Source of the DNA: Lysinibacillus sp. FSL W8-0992
GTDB taxonomy: Bacteria; Bacillota; Bacilli; Bacillales_A; Planococcaceae
NCBI RefSeq assembly: GCF_038008685.1
Contig: NZ_JBBOZQ010000001.1
Location: forward strand, 2,914,001 to 2,978,000
DNA: 64,000 nt
Direction: 5' to 3'
Of the stretch, positions 40,558 to 48,440 are shown one piece after another. Under the pieces are notes generated by a model. It saw nothing but the letters and a program-made list of their open reading frames with translations. It made no database searches and was not told the DNA's origin. The stretch's first letter is position 1. Each line of letters begins with the position of its first letter. Both the position numbers and the translations under genes were made by a program.

Positions 40558-40974
40558 ATGAAAACAGATACATTATATATATCACTCGTAGGCGGCTCCA
40601 TGGCAGGGGTCACTTATTTTGTTGGTGGCATTGACCATTTAATTAAGGCCTTCGTTATCTTTATGGCGATTGATTATATTTTAGGCATAATGGTTGCCTT
40701 TGTTGTGAAAAACGTGGATAGCAGAAAAGCTTTAATAGGACTGTTTAAAAAACTGGCGATGATTTTGATGGTTATCGCTGCAGTGCAACTGGACTTAGCA
40801 ACCGAGAGTGGAAACTTTATGCGCAATGCGATGATTCTTTTTCTAATCGGGATGGAAGGAATCAGTATGATTGAGAATCTTGGAAAGCTAGGGTTGAAAG
40901 TACCGAAGTTTTTAACGAACGCTTTTAAGCAGTTACAAATCGACAACGATGAAAAAAAGGATGATAAACAATGA
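40558..40974 (+). CDS. Phage holin, Cph1/TcdE-type family
   Basis: 138 residues with two to three membrane segments (LVGGSMAGVTYFVGGIDHLI, FVIFMAIDYILGIMVAFVV, LAMILMVIAAVQLDLA) and the family's conserved MEGISMIENLGKLGLKVPKF amphipathic region, ending in a charged tail (DNDEKKDDKQ). It forms the lysis pore. It overlaps the endolysin start by 4 nt. An upstream terminator-like TGTGGAGGGCTTTTTTT run ends transcription from the left. Confidence 0.88.
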   Translation: MKTDTLYISLVGGSMAGVTYFVGGIDHLIKAFVIFMAIDYILGIMVAFVVKNVDSRKALIGLFKKLAMILMVIAAVQLDLATESGNFMRNAMILFLIGMEGISMIENLGKLGLKVPKFLTNAFKQLQIDNDEKKDDKQ

Positions 40975-41636
40975 GTATCACAACTACATGTCGAGATTTA
41001 GGTGAATTACTACCAGTGTCACAAACGGCTTGCAGATTGCTCTTTCAACAGTGCTATAAAGTAGGCATTCAAAATATCTTCGTCACAGAAACATACCGAT
41101 CGCAAGCACGCCAAAATTACCTATATGCACAAGGTCGTACAAGACCAGGAAAAATTGTGACGTGGACACTGAAGAGTAACCATACTTCACGATTAGCTTG
41201 GGACATTGCCGTCGCTCCCCCTAAAACCCTCTATGATGTAGATACATTAACAAAAGTCGGATCAATAGCTCGTAAGTTAGGTATTACATGGGGCGGTGAT
41301 TGGGCACGCAGAATTGACCGTCCACATTTTGAATTGAAACAGAATTGGAAGATGCCTAGAGGGTACAAATTAGAAGGACAAATAATCGTGCCAAGTAATA
41401 GCAAATTGAAAGTCCAATTAATAGTGAAAGACATGAAGGAGGAAATCAAGGTGGCAGATACAACATGGAATCCAGGTTCACCAGCTTTGAAAACTGAAAC
41501 AGAAAACTATATTGCACAAGCGGTTAAGGATGGAATTATACAGGCTTCACACTTGAGGGACTTACAGAATGGAGTGATGACGACGGATCGTTTGATTGGT
41601 TTGTATATTACGATTCAACAAAGACGAAATAAATAA
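40971..41636 (+). CDS. M15-family endolysin (L-Ala-D-Glu/D-Ala peptidase type)
   Basis: 221 residues. The VanY/M15 zinc-peptidase domain has ligands H71 and D78 (SNHTSRLAWDIAV) and H119 (DRPHFEL). Then a linker YKLEGQIIVPSNSKLKVQL and a C-terminal domain ETENYIAQAVKDGIIQASHL, LQNGVMTTDRLIGLYI that probably binds the wall. It cuts peptidoglycan stem peptides. Three decayed relatives lie at 14262, 56303 and 57485. A strong hairpin terminator follows (about 41643-41683). Confidence 0.9.
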   Translation: MSITTTCRDLGELLPVSQTACRLLFQQCYKVGIQNIFVTETYRSQARQNYLYAQGRTRPGKIVTWTLKSNHTSRLAWDIAVAPPKTLYDVDTLTKVGSIARKLGITWGGDWARRIDRPHFELKQNWKMPRGYKLEGQIIVPSNSKLKVQLIVKDMKEEIKVADTTWNPGSPALKTETENYIAQAVKDGIIQASHLRDLQNGVMTTDRLIGLYITIQQRRNK

Positions 41637-41640
41637 AATA

Positions 41641-41686
41641 GAAAGACCGCTCTACCACTTAATCATTGTGGAGGGCGGTCTCTTGA
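41641..41686. terminator. Terminator between endolysin and Ig-like gene
   Basis: AGACCGCTCTACCAC / GTGGAGGGCGGTCT arms with a short loop, placed between convergent genes ending at 41636 and 41687, serving both. Confidence 0.7.
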
Positions 41687-42739
41687 TTAATACTCTCTTA
41701 CTTCAAATGAAGCAATCTTGTCGAATACAATATATTCAGTTACTTTTTTATAAGGTGAGATAGTTTTTGTGAATTTGAAAGTTGACGTACCTTGAGCACT
41801 TTCAAACCAATTCAAGTAATTATTTAAAACTGTATTAGTAACATCATATTCTTTTGTAATGCCGTTTACTAGTGTGATACTAAGGATAGCACTAGAAGTT
41901 TCACTAATTGGTTTTTTAACAATTACTGTACAAGTAGCAATAAGATCAGTACTATCTAATTTGGCATAAATAATTGTTTCACCTTCGCGAAGTGCAGTAA
42001 TATTTCCATCTTGATCAACAGTTGCTATACTTTCATTACTACTTGTCCAAATTACTTTTGCAGTGTCTGGACTAACAGCTGCTATTAATTTATTTTGACT
42101 TCCTTCTAATAACTCAAGTGTACTCTTATCTAAAGAAATTGATTCTAGTGTAGGAATATCGTTTTCTGATAATAAAAATCCATAGACATCGATTGCATCA
42201 AGATATAGGTCATTTTCCCATGAACCTTTAGCATTTTTTTTGATTTCTACATTATGGATGCCATCAGATAAACCTGTTTTTTCGTACACAACTATTTGAC
42301 CGTTAGTAGCACCAACTAATGAAAAACTTTCTTCTTTTCCATCAATTAATATTCGTATATCTTTTGAATAACCAGAGTAATATTGAGTAATAAGTCTTAA
42401 CTTTGTTCCGTTAAATACAAACATAATTTCATCATCTATCTTAGTTGTGGATGAAGCATGTCTACTCCCTTTATAATAAGAAGATGATGTACTTAACGAC
42501 CAACCAGACCCTAAATATTTTATACTGGGATGTGAATCATCATATCTCTTCCAACCTATCTCAGGTTTTCTTAAGTCACTTCCAACTCTAGCGCTGTTTT
42601 CAGAAGTGTTATTTAAATTTGTGACACCTTCTTCATAATCCACAACTTCTGCTGCCAATGCACTTTCGACACTAATACTAACTAATGCTAATACCATTAA
42701 TGTGAGATAAATAAAACCTTTTTTAAACAAATTAATCAC
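41687..42739 (-). CDS. Secreted protein with phage-type carbohydrate-binding-like and Big_2 Ig domains
   Basis: 350 residues. Signal peptide (MINLFKKGFIYLTLMVLALV ... ALAAE). A beta-sandwich, about residues 60-190 (GWKRYDDSHPSIKYLGSGWS, VFNGTKLRLITQYYSGYSKD), is often seen in phage minor structural proteins. A Big_2 domain, about residues 197-275, follows (LDKSTLELLEGSQNKLIAAV, VIWTSSNESIATVDQDGNIT), then a C-terminal domain EYIVFDKIASFEV. GTG start at 42739 after AGGAGGATACATAA. Last gene before the right repeat and opposite to the late genes: a secreted lysogenic-conversion product, possibly surface-attached. Confidence 0.75.
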   Translation of the reverse strand: MINLFKKGFIYLTLMVLALVSISVESALAAEVVDYEEGVTNLNNTSENSARVGSDLRKPEIGWKRYDDSHPSIKYLGSGWSLSTSSSYYKGSRHASSTTKIDDEIMFVFNGTKLRLITQYYSGYSKDIRILIDGKEESFSLVGATNGQIVVYEKTGLSDGIHNVEIKKNAKGSWENDLYLDAIDVYGFLLSENDIPTLESISLDKSTLELLEGSQNKLIAAVSPDTAKVIWTSSNESIATVDQDGNITALREGETIIYAKLDSTDLIATCTVIVKKPISETSSAILSITLVNGITKEYDVTNTVLNNYLNWFESAQGTSTFKFTKTISPYKKVTEYIVFDKIASFEVREY

Positions 42740-42882
42740 TTATGTATCCTCCTTCAATATATCTAAGGGCATTAATCCAAACACCCCGCAATAACAACTT
42801 TAACCATATATAAATTAATTTACCATAATAAAAATCGGCAATTTTTGATAACAAAAAATGTCCTAATCGAATAATCATCCAG

Positions 42883-43084
42883 TTTTTAGGTGTAAAACAA
42901 CCCCCAACCAACCCCACGTCGTTACACAAAAAAAGTCACGAAAGTCACGAAAAAGTCACATTTCTCCCGAAAACATGTGATTTTTGGCGAAAACAAGTTT
43001 TTGTACATTCGTAAGAAACCTTGCTATAATGGGCTTTGTGATTACATATGAAAGAGGGTAAAAGCATGAACGCTTACGACGAAT
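42883..43084. repeat. Right direct repeat (attR-type)
   Basis: Partner of 15973-16174 at a constant offset of 26,910 bp, 194/202 identical. It supplies promoter, RBS and first codons to the intact brxA. The eight differences all lie in the outer two thirds, while the 69 bp next to the gene are identical, as expected of a crossover core. Confidence 0.85.
43001..43030 (+). promoter_or_regulatory. brxA promoter
   Basis: TTGTAC-18-TATAAT upstream of AAAGAGGG and the ATG at 43066. Because it lies inside the repeat, the working promoter may be element-derived. Confidence 0.7.
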
Positions 43085-43497
43085 ATATGAAACAGGTAGT
43101 GAAGCCGATGCGTGAAGAGTTGGTGGAGGCTGGATTTAGTGAATTGACAACGGCTGATGCTGTAAATGAATTTATGGCGGAGGCGAAGGGGACTTCTTTA
43201 GTTGTTATCAACTCGGTATGTGGATGTGCGGCTGGGTTGGCTCGCCCAGCAGCACGTGAAGCGGTAGGTACGGTAAAACTGGATAATCTTGTAACAGTAT
43301 TTGCAGGGCAAGATCCTGAAGCTACTGCTGCTATGCGTGGTTTCTTTGAGGATGTGCCACCAAGCTCGCCGTCAATGGCTATTTTAAAAGATGGGGAATT
43401 GGCTTATTTTATTCCACGTGAACAAATTGAAGGTTTTCCAGTGGAGCAAATTACAGCGCATTTAACAGGCGTTTTAGAGCAAACATGCGAGAAATAA
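43066..43497 (+). CDS. brxA: Bacilliredoxin BrxA (YphP family)
   Basis: 143 residues with the family's CGC motif (C52-G-C54 in NSVCGCAAGLARPAA), a thioredoxin-like fold and the PSSPSMAILKDGEL block. It removes bacillithiol from S-bacillithiolated proteins after oxidative stress, in the cytosol. Sequence is closer to BrxA (YphP) than BrxB (YqiW): AYDEYM...VKPMREEL. The start is ATG 43066; an in-frame ATG at 43048 lies before the RBS. Overlaps the next gene by 13 nt. The element has inserted at its 5' end without breaking it. Confidence 0.92.
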   Translation: MNAYDEYMKQVVKPMREELVEAGFSELTTADAVNEFMAEAKGTSLVVINSVCGCAAGLARPAAREAVGTVKLDNLVTVFAGQDPEATAAMRGFFEDVPPSSPSMAILKDGELAYFIPREQIEGFPVEQITAHLTGVLEQTCEK

Positions 43498-44276
43498 AAA
43501 CGATTGTGACTACAGCGGGCAGACCAGACGACTTGTCGATGGTGCTCGCTGATTTTGTGTGTGACACGTTACATGTTCCGTTTGTGGCTCGTAATAAGCG
43601 TTCAATTCGCAAAATCTCCGAGGAAATGCAGGCAAATGTTATTGTTGCAGGAAAAAATCGCTATGAATATTATGCATTTGGGGCAGAAGAGCCTTTTTTC
43701 TTTCATCCCAATTCAGCAGCATTTCGTTTAAAGCGAGTGGCACGCGGAGAAATTGAGCCGTTTTTAGAGGCCGTACAGCTAGAAAAAAGTGACACGGTAT
43801 TGGATTGCACGCTAGGATTAGGTGCAGATGCGATGTTAGCTGCTTTCGTTGTTGGGAAATCAGGGCGAGTAGTTGGGCTAGAGGCAGATCCTAATGTGGC
43901 GTTTATTGTGGCACACGGGATGGACACATATGATACATCCGAGCTTCCTTTAACCGCATGTATGCGACAAATCGAAGTTGTACAGGCAGAAGCTATAGCA
44001 TATTTAAAATTACAGCCTGACAATGCATTTGATGTCGTCTATATGGATCCGATGTTCGAAGAAATTATAGAGGAATCGAATAATTTTCAAGCACTTCGCA
44101 CGGCTGGAGCACATATAACATTAACCGATGAATGGGTAACAGAAGCGAAACGAGTTGCAAAAAAACGAGTTGTTTTAAAGGCTCACTTTCGGTCGACATG
44201 GTTTGAAAAATATCATTTTTCAAGATTGACACGTTTAACTTCAAAATTTCATTATGGCGTTATTTTGAAGCAATAA
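43485..44276 (+). CDS. Class I SAM methyltransferase, YpiP/RsmJ-like
   Basis: 263 residues. The AdoMet motif VLDCTLGLGADAMLAAFVVG (about 107-126) is followed by VVGLEADPNVAFIVAHG and the D-P-M-F catalytic-type motif (YMDPMF). The N-terminal TTAGRPDDLSMVLADFVC is typical of the YpiP/UPF0341 group related to 16S rRNA methyltransferase RsmJ. Probably methylates rRNA. It starts inside the end of brxA, implying translational coupling. A strong terminator follows (44305-44340). Confidence 0.75.
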   Translation: MREIKTIVTTAGRPDDLSMVLADFVCDTLHVPFVARNKRSIRKISEEMQANVIVAGKNRYEYYAFGAEEPFFFHPNSAAFRLKRVARGEIEPFLEAVQLEKSDTVLDCTLGLGADAMLAAFVVGKSGRVVGLEADPNVAFIVAHGMDTYDTSELPLTACMRQIEVVQAEAIAYLKLQPDNAFDVVYMDPMFEEIIEESNNFQALRTAGAHITLTDEWVTEAKRVAKKRVVLKAHFRSTWFEKYHFSRLTRLTSKFHYGVILKQ

Positions 44277-44304
44277 GTCCATAATTCGCTTAAGTTATAC
44301 TTTC

Positions 44305-44340
44305 AGGAACAGACTGATTTTAATGTCTGTTCCTTTTTTC
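44305..44340 (+). terminator. Intrinsic terminator
   Basis: AGGAACAGAC-10-GTCTGTTCCT followed by TTTTT; ends the brxA-methyltransferase operon. Confidence 0.85.
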
Positions 44341-44398
44341 TTGACAAAAATCACATCTTTACAAAAGAAAAACAATCACTTGAAAATATTATTATAAT

Positions 44399-44434
44399 TT
44401 GAGTTAACTTTTAACTAAAAATAAGTTTACACAA
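44399..44434 (+). promoter_or_regulatory. Predicted BirA operator of the bioY operon
   Basis: TTGAGTTAAC-N16-GTTTACACAA: an inverted pair with the AAC-N16-GTT spacing of firmicute BirA (biotin repressor) sites. The right half overlaps a -35 (TTTACA 44426-44431) that pairs with TATTAT (44449-44454) at 17 bp. Biotin-loaded BirA should switch the operon off. Confidence 0.75.
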
Positions 44435-44515
44435 ATGAATTTTAGCGCTATTATAATTCACATACAAAGAAACCGGTTTTTTTGCATAAATTTTTTATAA
44501 GGTGAGGTTTTTTAT

Positions 44516-45076
44516 ATGACAACTAAAGAAATGGTATATGCGGCACTTTTTGCAGCATTAATAGCGGCACTAGGATTAATTCCTCCAATTTCAGTAGGTT
44601 TTATTCCAGTACCGATAACAGCACAAACTTTAGGTGTAATGTTAGCAGGAGGTTTTTTAGGAAAGAAAACAGGGGCAATTAGTCTCGTACTGTTTATTGT
44701 TTTAGTAGCTTTAGGTTTACCTTTATTATCGGGTGGACGAGGGGGCTTTTCGGTATTAGTTGGTCCATCAGCAGGCTATATTTTTAGCTGGCCGATTGCA
44801 GCTTTTCTAATTGGCTATGCAACTGAAAAAATATGGTCTTCTATTAAAACTTGGAAATTATTAATTATTAATTTTGTATTTGGTGTATTACTAGTTAGTT
44901 TAATTGGAGCACCAGTTATGGCATTGATTACACAAACGTCTATTTGGGCTGGTTTAGTAGGAGCGTTAGTGTATTTACCAGGTGATTGTATAAAGGCAAT
45001 TATCGCGGCCATTATTGTCTTGCAATTAAGGGCAGTTAGTCCAATAGAACAAAAGCTAAATAGTGAAGTAGAATAA
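44516..45076 (+). CDS. bioY: BioY, biotin-binding S component of ECF transporter
   Basis: 186 residues with about six membrane segments and BioY signatures: AALIAALGLIPPISVGFIPV, PITAQTLGVMLAGGFLG, GPSAGYIFSWPIAAFLIGYA, YLPGDCIKAIIA. It captures biotin at high affinity and passes it through EcfT-EcfA1-EcfA2, encoded at the end of this operon. GGTGAGG precedes the ATG. The BirA-type operator supports biotin control. Confidence 0.93.
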   Translation: MTTKEMVYAALFAALIAALGLIPPISVGFIPVPITAQTLGVMLAGGFLGKKTGAISLVLFIVLVALGLPLLSGGRGGFSVLVGPSAGYIFSWPIAAFLIGYATEKIWSSIKTWKLLIINFVFGVLLVSLIGAPVMALITQTSIWAGLVGALVYLPGDCIKAIIAAIIVLQLRAVSPIEQKLNSEVE

Positions 45077-45101
45077 GATATTTTTAAAGGTGTGTGAAGA
45101 A

Positions 45102-46580
45102 ATGAACATCATCGAACCCATTATCGAACATGCAGTTCGTCAGCCAAAGGGAATTGCGCTAATTCATGAGGAACGGTCTTATACATACGAACAATTAGTA
45201 AGTGCCATGAAAAAAATTGCAAAAGGCATTCAATGTAATGGACTTGAGCACGAAAAAATTGCGATTTTATCTAGCAATCGAATCGAATTTGTGGAAGTTT
45301 TTTTAGGGATTATGTATGCGGGTTGTGTGCCGATTTTACTTGATCCAAAGTGGAGTTTACATGAAATTGGGTTGGTGCTGAAACAAGCACAGCCGAGGAT
45401 GATTTTTCTTGAGTGTATGTATGAGAAAAATTTGCATGTTTTCGAACAAATAGACACGTATGTATTTTCGGACAAGCAAATAGCTTCTTATGATGAATGG
45501 TTTTCTACTTTAACAGAAGAAGCTACGGTTAATAAAGCGAAAGACCCGTTATTTATCGGCTTTACCTCTGGGACAACTGGCATGCCAAAGGGTTACGAAC
45601 GAACACACAATTCTTGGATGAAAAGTTTTATTGCGACAAAAGAAGCATTCCTGTTAAATACTTTAGAAAATTTTCTAGCACCAGGACCATTCGTGCAGTC
45701 ACTGTCATTATTTGCGCTAATGCAAAGCTTATATTTTGGTGGAACGTTTTATATTATGACCGCTTTTGAGGAAAAAAAGGTAGTTAAGTATTGCAGGGAA
45801 GTGCCTAATATGATTTTATTTCTTGTGCCAACAATGATTGAAAAGCTACTTAGGTTAGATAGCTTGCAAGAAATGCATGCACAAGCAATCATTTCTTCCG
45901 GAGCTAAATGGTCAGAACAATCGAAAGCACGGGCGAAAAAGGTATTTGGCACAACAAAGTTATTTGAATTCTACGGCTCTTCTGAAGCGAGTTATATTAG
46001 TTATTTAGATGTCCATCAAACGATGCAAGAACATATAGTTGGAGAACCTTTTCGTGGTGTAGAGATTTCCATTCGAGATAACGAACAACGTGAAGTGACA
46101 ATTGGCGAAGTTGGATTACTCTATGTTCGTAGTGAAATGATGTTCACTCGTTATTTTCTATTACCCGAAGAAACAAATGCAGTATTTCATGAAGGCTGGT
46201 TAAAAACAGGAGATTATATGAGGCAAGACGATTCCGGAGCGTTGTATTTAATTGGTCGAGCCAAAAACATGCTGATTACTGGTGGCTTAAATGTGTATCC
46301 AGAGGAAGTGGAAACGGTGCTAAAACGACATAGTGTAATTGATGACATGATAATAGTTTGTGTGCCAGATGATTACTGGGGGGAACGGCTTGTTGCCTGT
46401 ATTAAATGGCAAGATGATCGAACGCTTTCACTAGAAGAAATTCAGCAATTTGGCGCTCAGTTTTTAGCAAGTTATAAGCTACCGAAACAATTAGTAACAG
46501 TGCAGACGTTCATCTTTACAAGCAGCGGAAAAATAGCTCGTAAAGCCATGAAAGATTGGTTAATGGAGGAATTGTCATGA
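45102..46580 (+). CDS. yhfT: Acyl-CoA ligase, YhfT-like (ANL superfamily)
   Basis: 492 residues with AMP-binding P-loop FTSGTTGMPKG, the FYGSSE motif, TGDYMRQDDSGALYLIGRAK, NMLITGGLNVYPEEVE hinge and the catalytic Lys near SGKIARKAMK. It activates a carboxylic acid to its CoA thioester. The family member linked to bioY in B. subtilis (yhfU-yhfT-yhfS, BirA regulated) suggests a biotin-precursor acid, pimelate or a shorter diacid. ATG 45102 (GGTGTGTGAAG upstream). Overlaps the thiolase by 4 nt. Confidence 0.82.
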   Translation: MNIIEPIIEHAVRQPKGIALIHEERSYTYEQLVSAMKKIAKGIQCNGLEHEKIAILSSNRIEFVEVFLGIMYAGCVPILLDPKWSLHEIGLVLKQAQPRMIFLECMYEKNLHVFEQIDTYVFSDKQIASYDEWFSTLTEEATVNKAKDPLFIGFTSGTTGMPKGYERTHNSWMKSFIATKEAFLLNTLENFLAPGPFVQSLSLFALMQSLYFGGTFYIMTAFEEKKVVKYCREVPNMILFLVPTMIEKLLRLDSLQEMHAQAIISSGAKWSEQSKARAKKVFGTTKLFEFYGSSEASYISYLDVHQTMQEHIVGEPFRGVEISIRDNEQREVTIGEVGLLYVRSEMMFTRYFLLPEETNAVFHEGWLKTGDYMRQDDSGALYLIGRAKNMLITGGLNVYPEEVETVLKRHSVIDDMIIVCVPDDYWGERLVACIKWQDDRTLSLEEIQQFGAQFLASYKLPKQLVTVQTFIFTSSGKIARKAMKDWLMEELS

Positions 46581-47728
46581 GAGACGCAGTAATTGTGATG
46601 GCAAAACGAACACCAATTGGCAAAATGGGGGGGCAGCTAGCCACACTGGAACCAGAGCATCTAGTAGCCCCATTAATAAGAGAAATAATAAAAGAAACTG
46701 CATTACCAAGCGATTGTATTGATGATGTCATTTTAGGAAATGTTGTCGGGCCAGGAGGAAATTTGGCCAGACTTGCTGCTTTAGAAGCAGATTTACCTTT
46801 TTCTATTCCAGGGGTTACCATTGACCGTCAATGTGGCTCAGGGCTAGAAGCAATTAATATGGCTGCCAGATTTGTTCAAAGTGGAGCAGGAGACGTTTAT
46901 TTAGCTGGTGGTGTAGAAAGTACAAGTCGTGCACCTTGGAAAATGAAAAAGCCGAGTACATTAATGGCTATGCCCCAAGTTTATTCACGTGCCCCGTTTA
47001 CCCCACAGCGTTATGGCGATCCTGACATGGGTATAGCAGCTGAAAATGTAGCAATGAAATTTTCGATTTCACGACAAGCACAAGACCATTACGCATACAA
47101 AAGCCATCAAAAAGCGATTCAAGCAAGGAATTTAAATCGTTTTGACGAAGAAATAGTGCCTCTACATGTAAATGATGGCTGGGTAACTATAGATGAGTGT
47201 CCAAGAGAGAATACAAGTGTTGACAAGCTTCAATCATTAAGACCTGTATTTTTAGATAATGGTACGGTCACTGCAGGAAATGCATGCCCGCTAAATGATG
47301 GTGCGGCACTGGTTTTAGTCATGTCTTTAGAAAAATGCCGTCAATTACAATTACAGCCGATACTCCGCATTGTCGATACACAGGCTGCAGGTGTCGATCC
47401 AAATTATTTAGGGATTGGTCCAGTTCCAGCTGTACAAAAACTATTGAACAGGCAACAACTGAACGTAGAAGATATTGACATTGTTGAATTTAATGAAGCT
47501 TTTGCTTCACAGGTGCTCGCTTCAATCCAGACATTACAAATTCCTGAGGACAAGGTTAATCGAGCTGGTGGGGCAATTGCCATTGGTCATCCGTACGGCG
47601 CATCAGGTGCTATTTTAATCACCCGATTATTTTATGAAATGAAATATCAACCATATAAAAGAGGGCTTGCAACACTAGGAATTGGTGGTGGAATGGGGCT
47701 TGCAACGCTTGTGGAGGCAGTTCGATGA
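46577..47728 (+). CDS. yhfS: Thiolase, YhfS-like, lacking the second catalytic cysteine
   Basis: 383 residues. The nucleophile is C86 in DRQCGSGLEAIN; the NEAFA motif and the GHPYGASGA His are present. The C-terminal motif, normally C-I-G-G-G, reads LGIGGGMG with glycine at 368. Thiolases condense or cleave acyl-CoA with acetyl-CoA. With the ligase, SDR and MaoC genes around it a condensing role (building an acyl-CoA by two carbons) is plausible. ATGA overlap upstream and downstream, so tightly co-translated. Confidence 0.85.
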   Translation: MRDAVIVMAKRTPIGKMGGQLATLEPEHLVAPLIREIIKETALPSDCIDDVILGNVVGPGGNLARLAALEADLPFSIPGVTIDRQCGSGLEAINMAARFVQSGAGDVYLAGGVESTSRAPWKMKKPSTLMAMPQVYSRAPFTPQRYGDPDMGIAAENVAMKFSISRQAQDHYAYKSHQKAIQARNLNRFDEEIVPLHVNDGWVTIDECPRENTSVDKLQSLRPVFLDNGTVTAGNACPLNDGAALVLVMSLEKCRQLQLQPILRIVDTQAAGVDPNYLGIGPVPAVQKLLNRQQLNVEDIDIVEFNEAFASQVLASIQTLQIPEDKVNRAGGAIAIGHPYGASGAILITRLFYEMKYQPYKRGLATLGIGGGMGLATLVEAVR

Positions 47729-48102
47729 GATTAACAAAAAAAATAACCGTAACAGCTGAGTGGATACAGCGCTATGCTAAAAGTATAGAGGCCCCGTTAC
47801 AATATCTTCATGGCAAACTCATTGCCCCTGCGACCATGCCCATTGTATTTTGGCAACAATTTGATCGAGCAATTTTTAATAATCAAAAGCCAGTTCTCCA
47901 CGGGTCGCAGCAATTTTTTTATCATTTGCCAATTCAAGAAGGAATGGTATTACATTGTGAATTAGCGTTAAGTCATAAAGAGCATAAACAAGGAAAACAA
48001 GGACCAATGACTTTTTATACTTATACTTTAAACTGTTTCGAACAAGGAACAGAAATTGTGCAATTAAAAACAGTTTTGATCCACGTAGGTGCTGACATAT
48101 GA
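47725..48102 (+). CDS. MaoC-like dehydratase subunit, FAS1-type N-terminal domain
   Basis: 125 residues of hot-dog fold: ITVTAEWIQRYAKSIEAPLQ, then PIVFWQQFDRAIFNNQKPVL and QFFYHLPIQEGMVLHCELAL. It lacks the hydratase catalytic motif and should form the non-catalytic half of a heterodimeric (R)-specific 3-hydroxyacyl dehydratase with the next gene, as in split MaoC/HadAB-type enzymes. 4-nt overlaps on both sides. Confidence 0.72.
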   Translation: MRLTKKITVTAEWIQRYAKSIEAPLQYLHGKLIAPATMPIVFWQQFDRAIFNNQKPVLHGSQQFFYHLPIQEGMVLHCELALSHKEHKQGKQGPMTFYTYTLNCFEQGTEIVQLKTVLIHVGADI

Positions 48103-48440
48103 AAAAAACAGTTACTGCAAAACAGGTCTACTATTATGCACAAGTATCGAAAGATGATGCCCCAATCCATGTTAATGCTGAGGCAGCGAAGGAAGCGGGC
48201 TTCGAACGCCCGATTGTGCACGGTATGTATTTAATGGGGCTTGCTCAATCATTGTATATTAAAGAACATCCGTTAAAATGGGTCGTTCGTTATGATATGC
48301 GGTTCCAAAAACCACTTCTAATAGATGAAGAAGTGACGTTTCGATTTATTGAAAAGCACAATACGATAGAAGTATCCTTATTGACCAACAACAACGACTT
48401 AATTGCTATAGGATTTTTTGTTGTGAAGGAGTTGAGATAA
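48099..48440 (+). CDS. MaoC-like dehydratase catalytic subunit
   Basis: 113 residues with the hydratase-2 motif: the Asp/His pair in VSKDDAPIHVNAEAAKEAGF and PIVHGMYLMG. It catalyses reversible dehydration of 3-hydroxyacyl-CoA or -ACP to the enoyl form. Pairs with the preceding subunit. It overlaps the SDR gene by one base. Confidence 0.82.
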   Translation: MKKTVTAKQVYYYAQVSKDDAPIHVNAEAAKEAGFERPIVHGMYLMGLAQSLYIKEHPLKWVVRYDMRFQKPLLIDEEVTFRFIEKHNTIEVSLLTNNNDLIAIGFFVVKELR

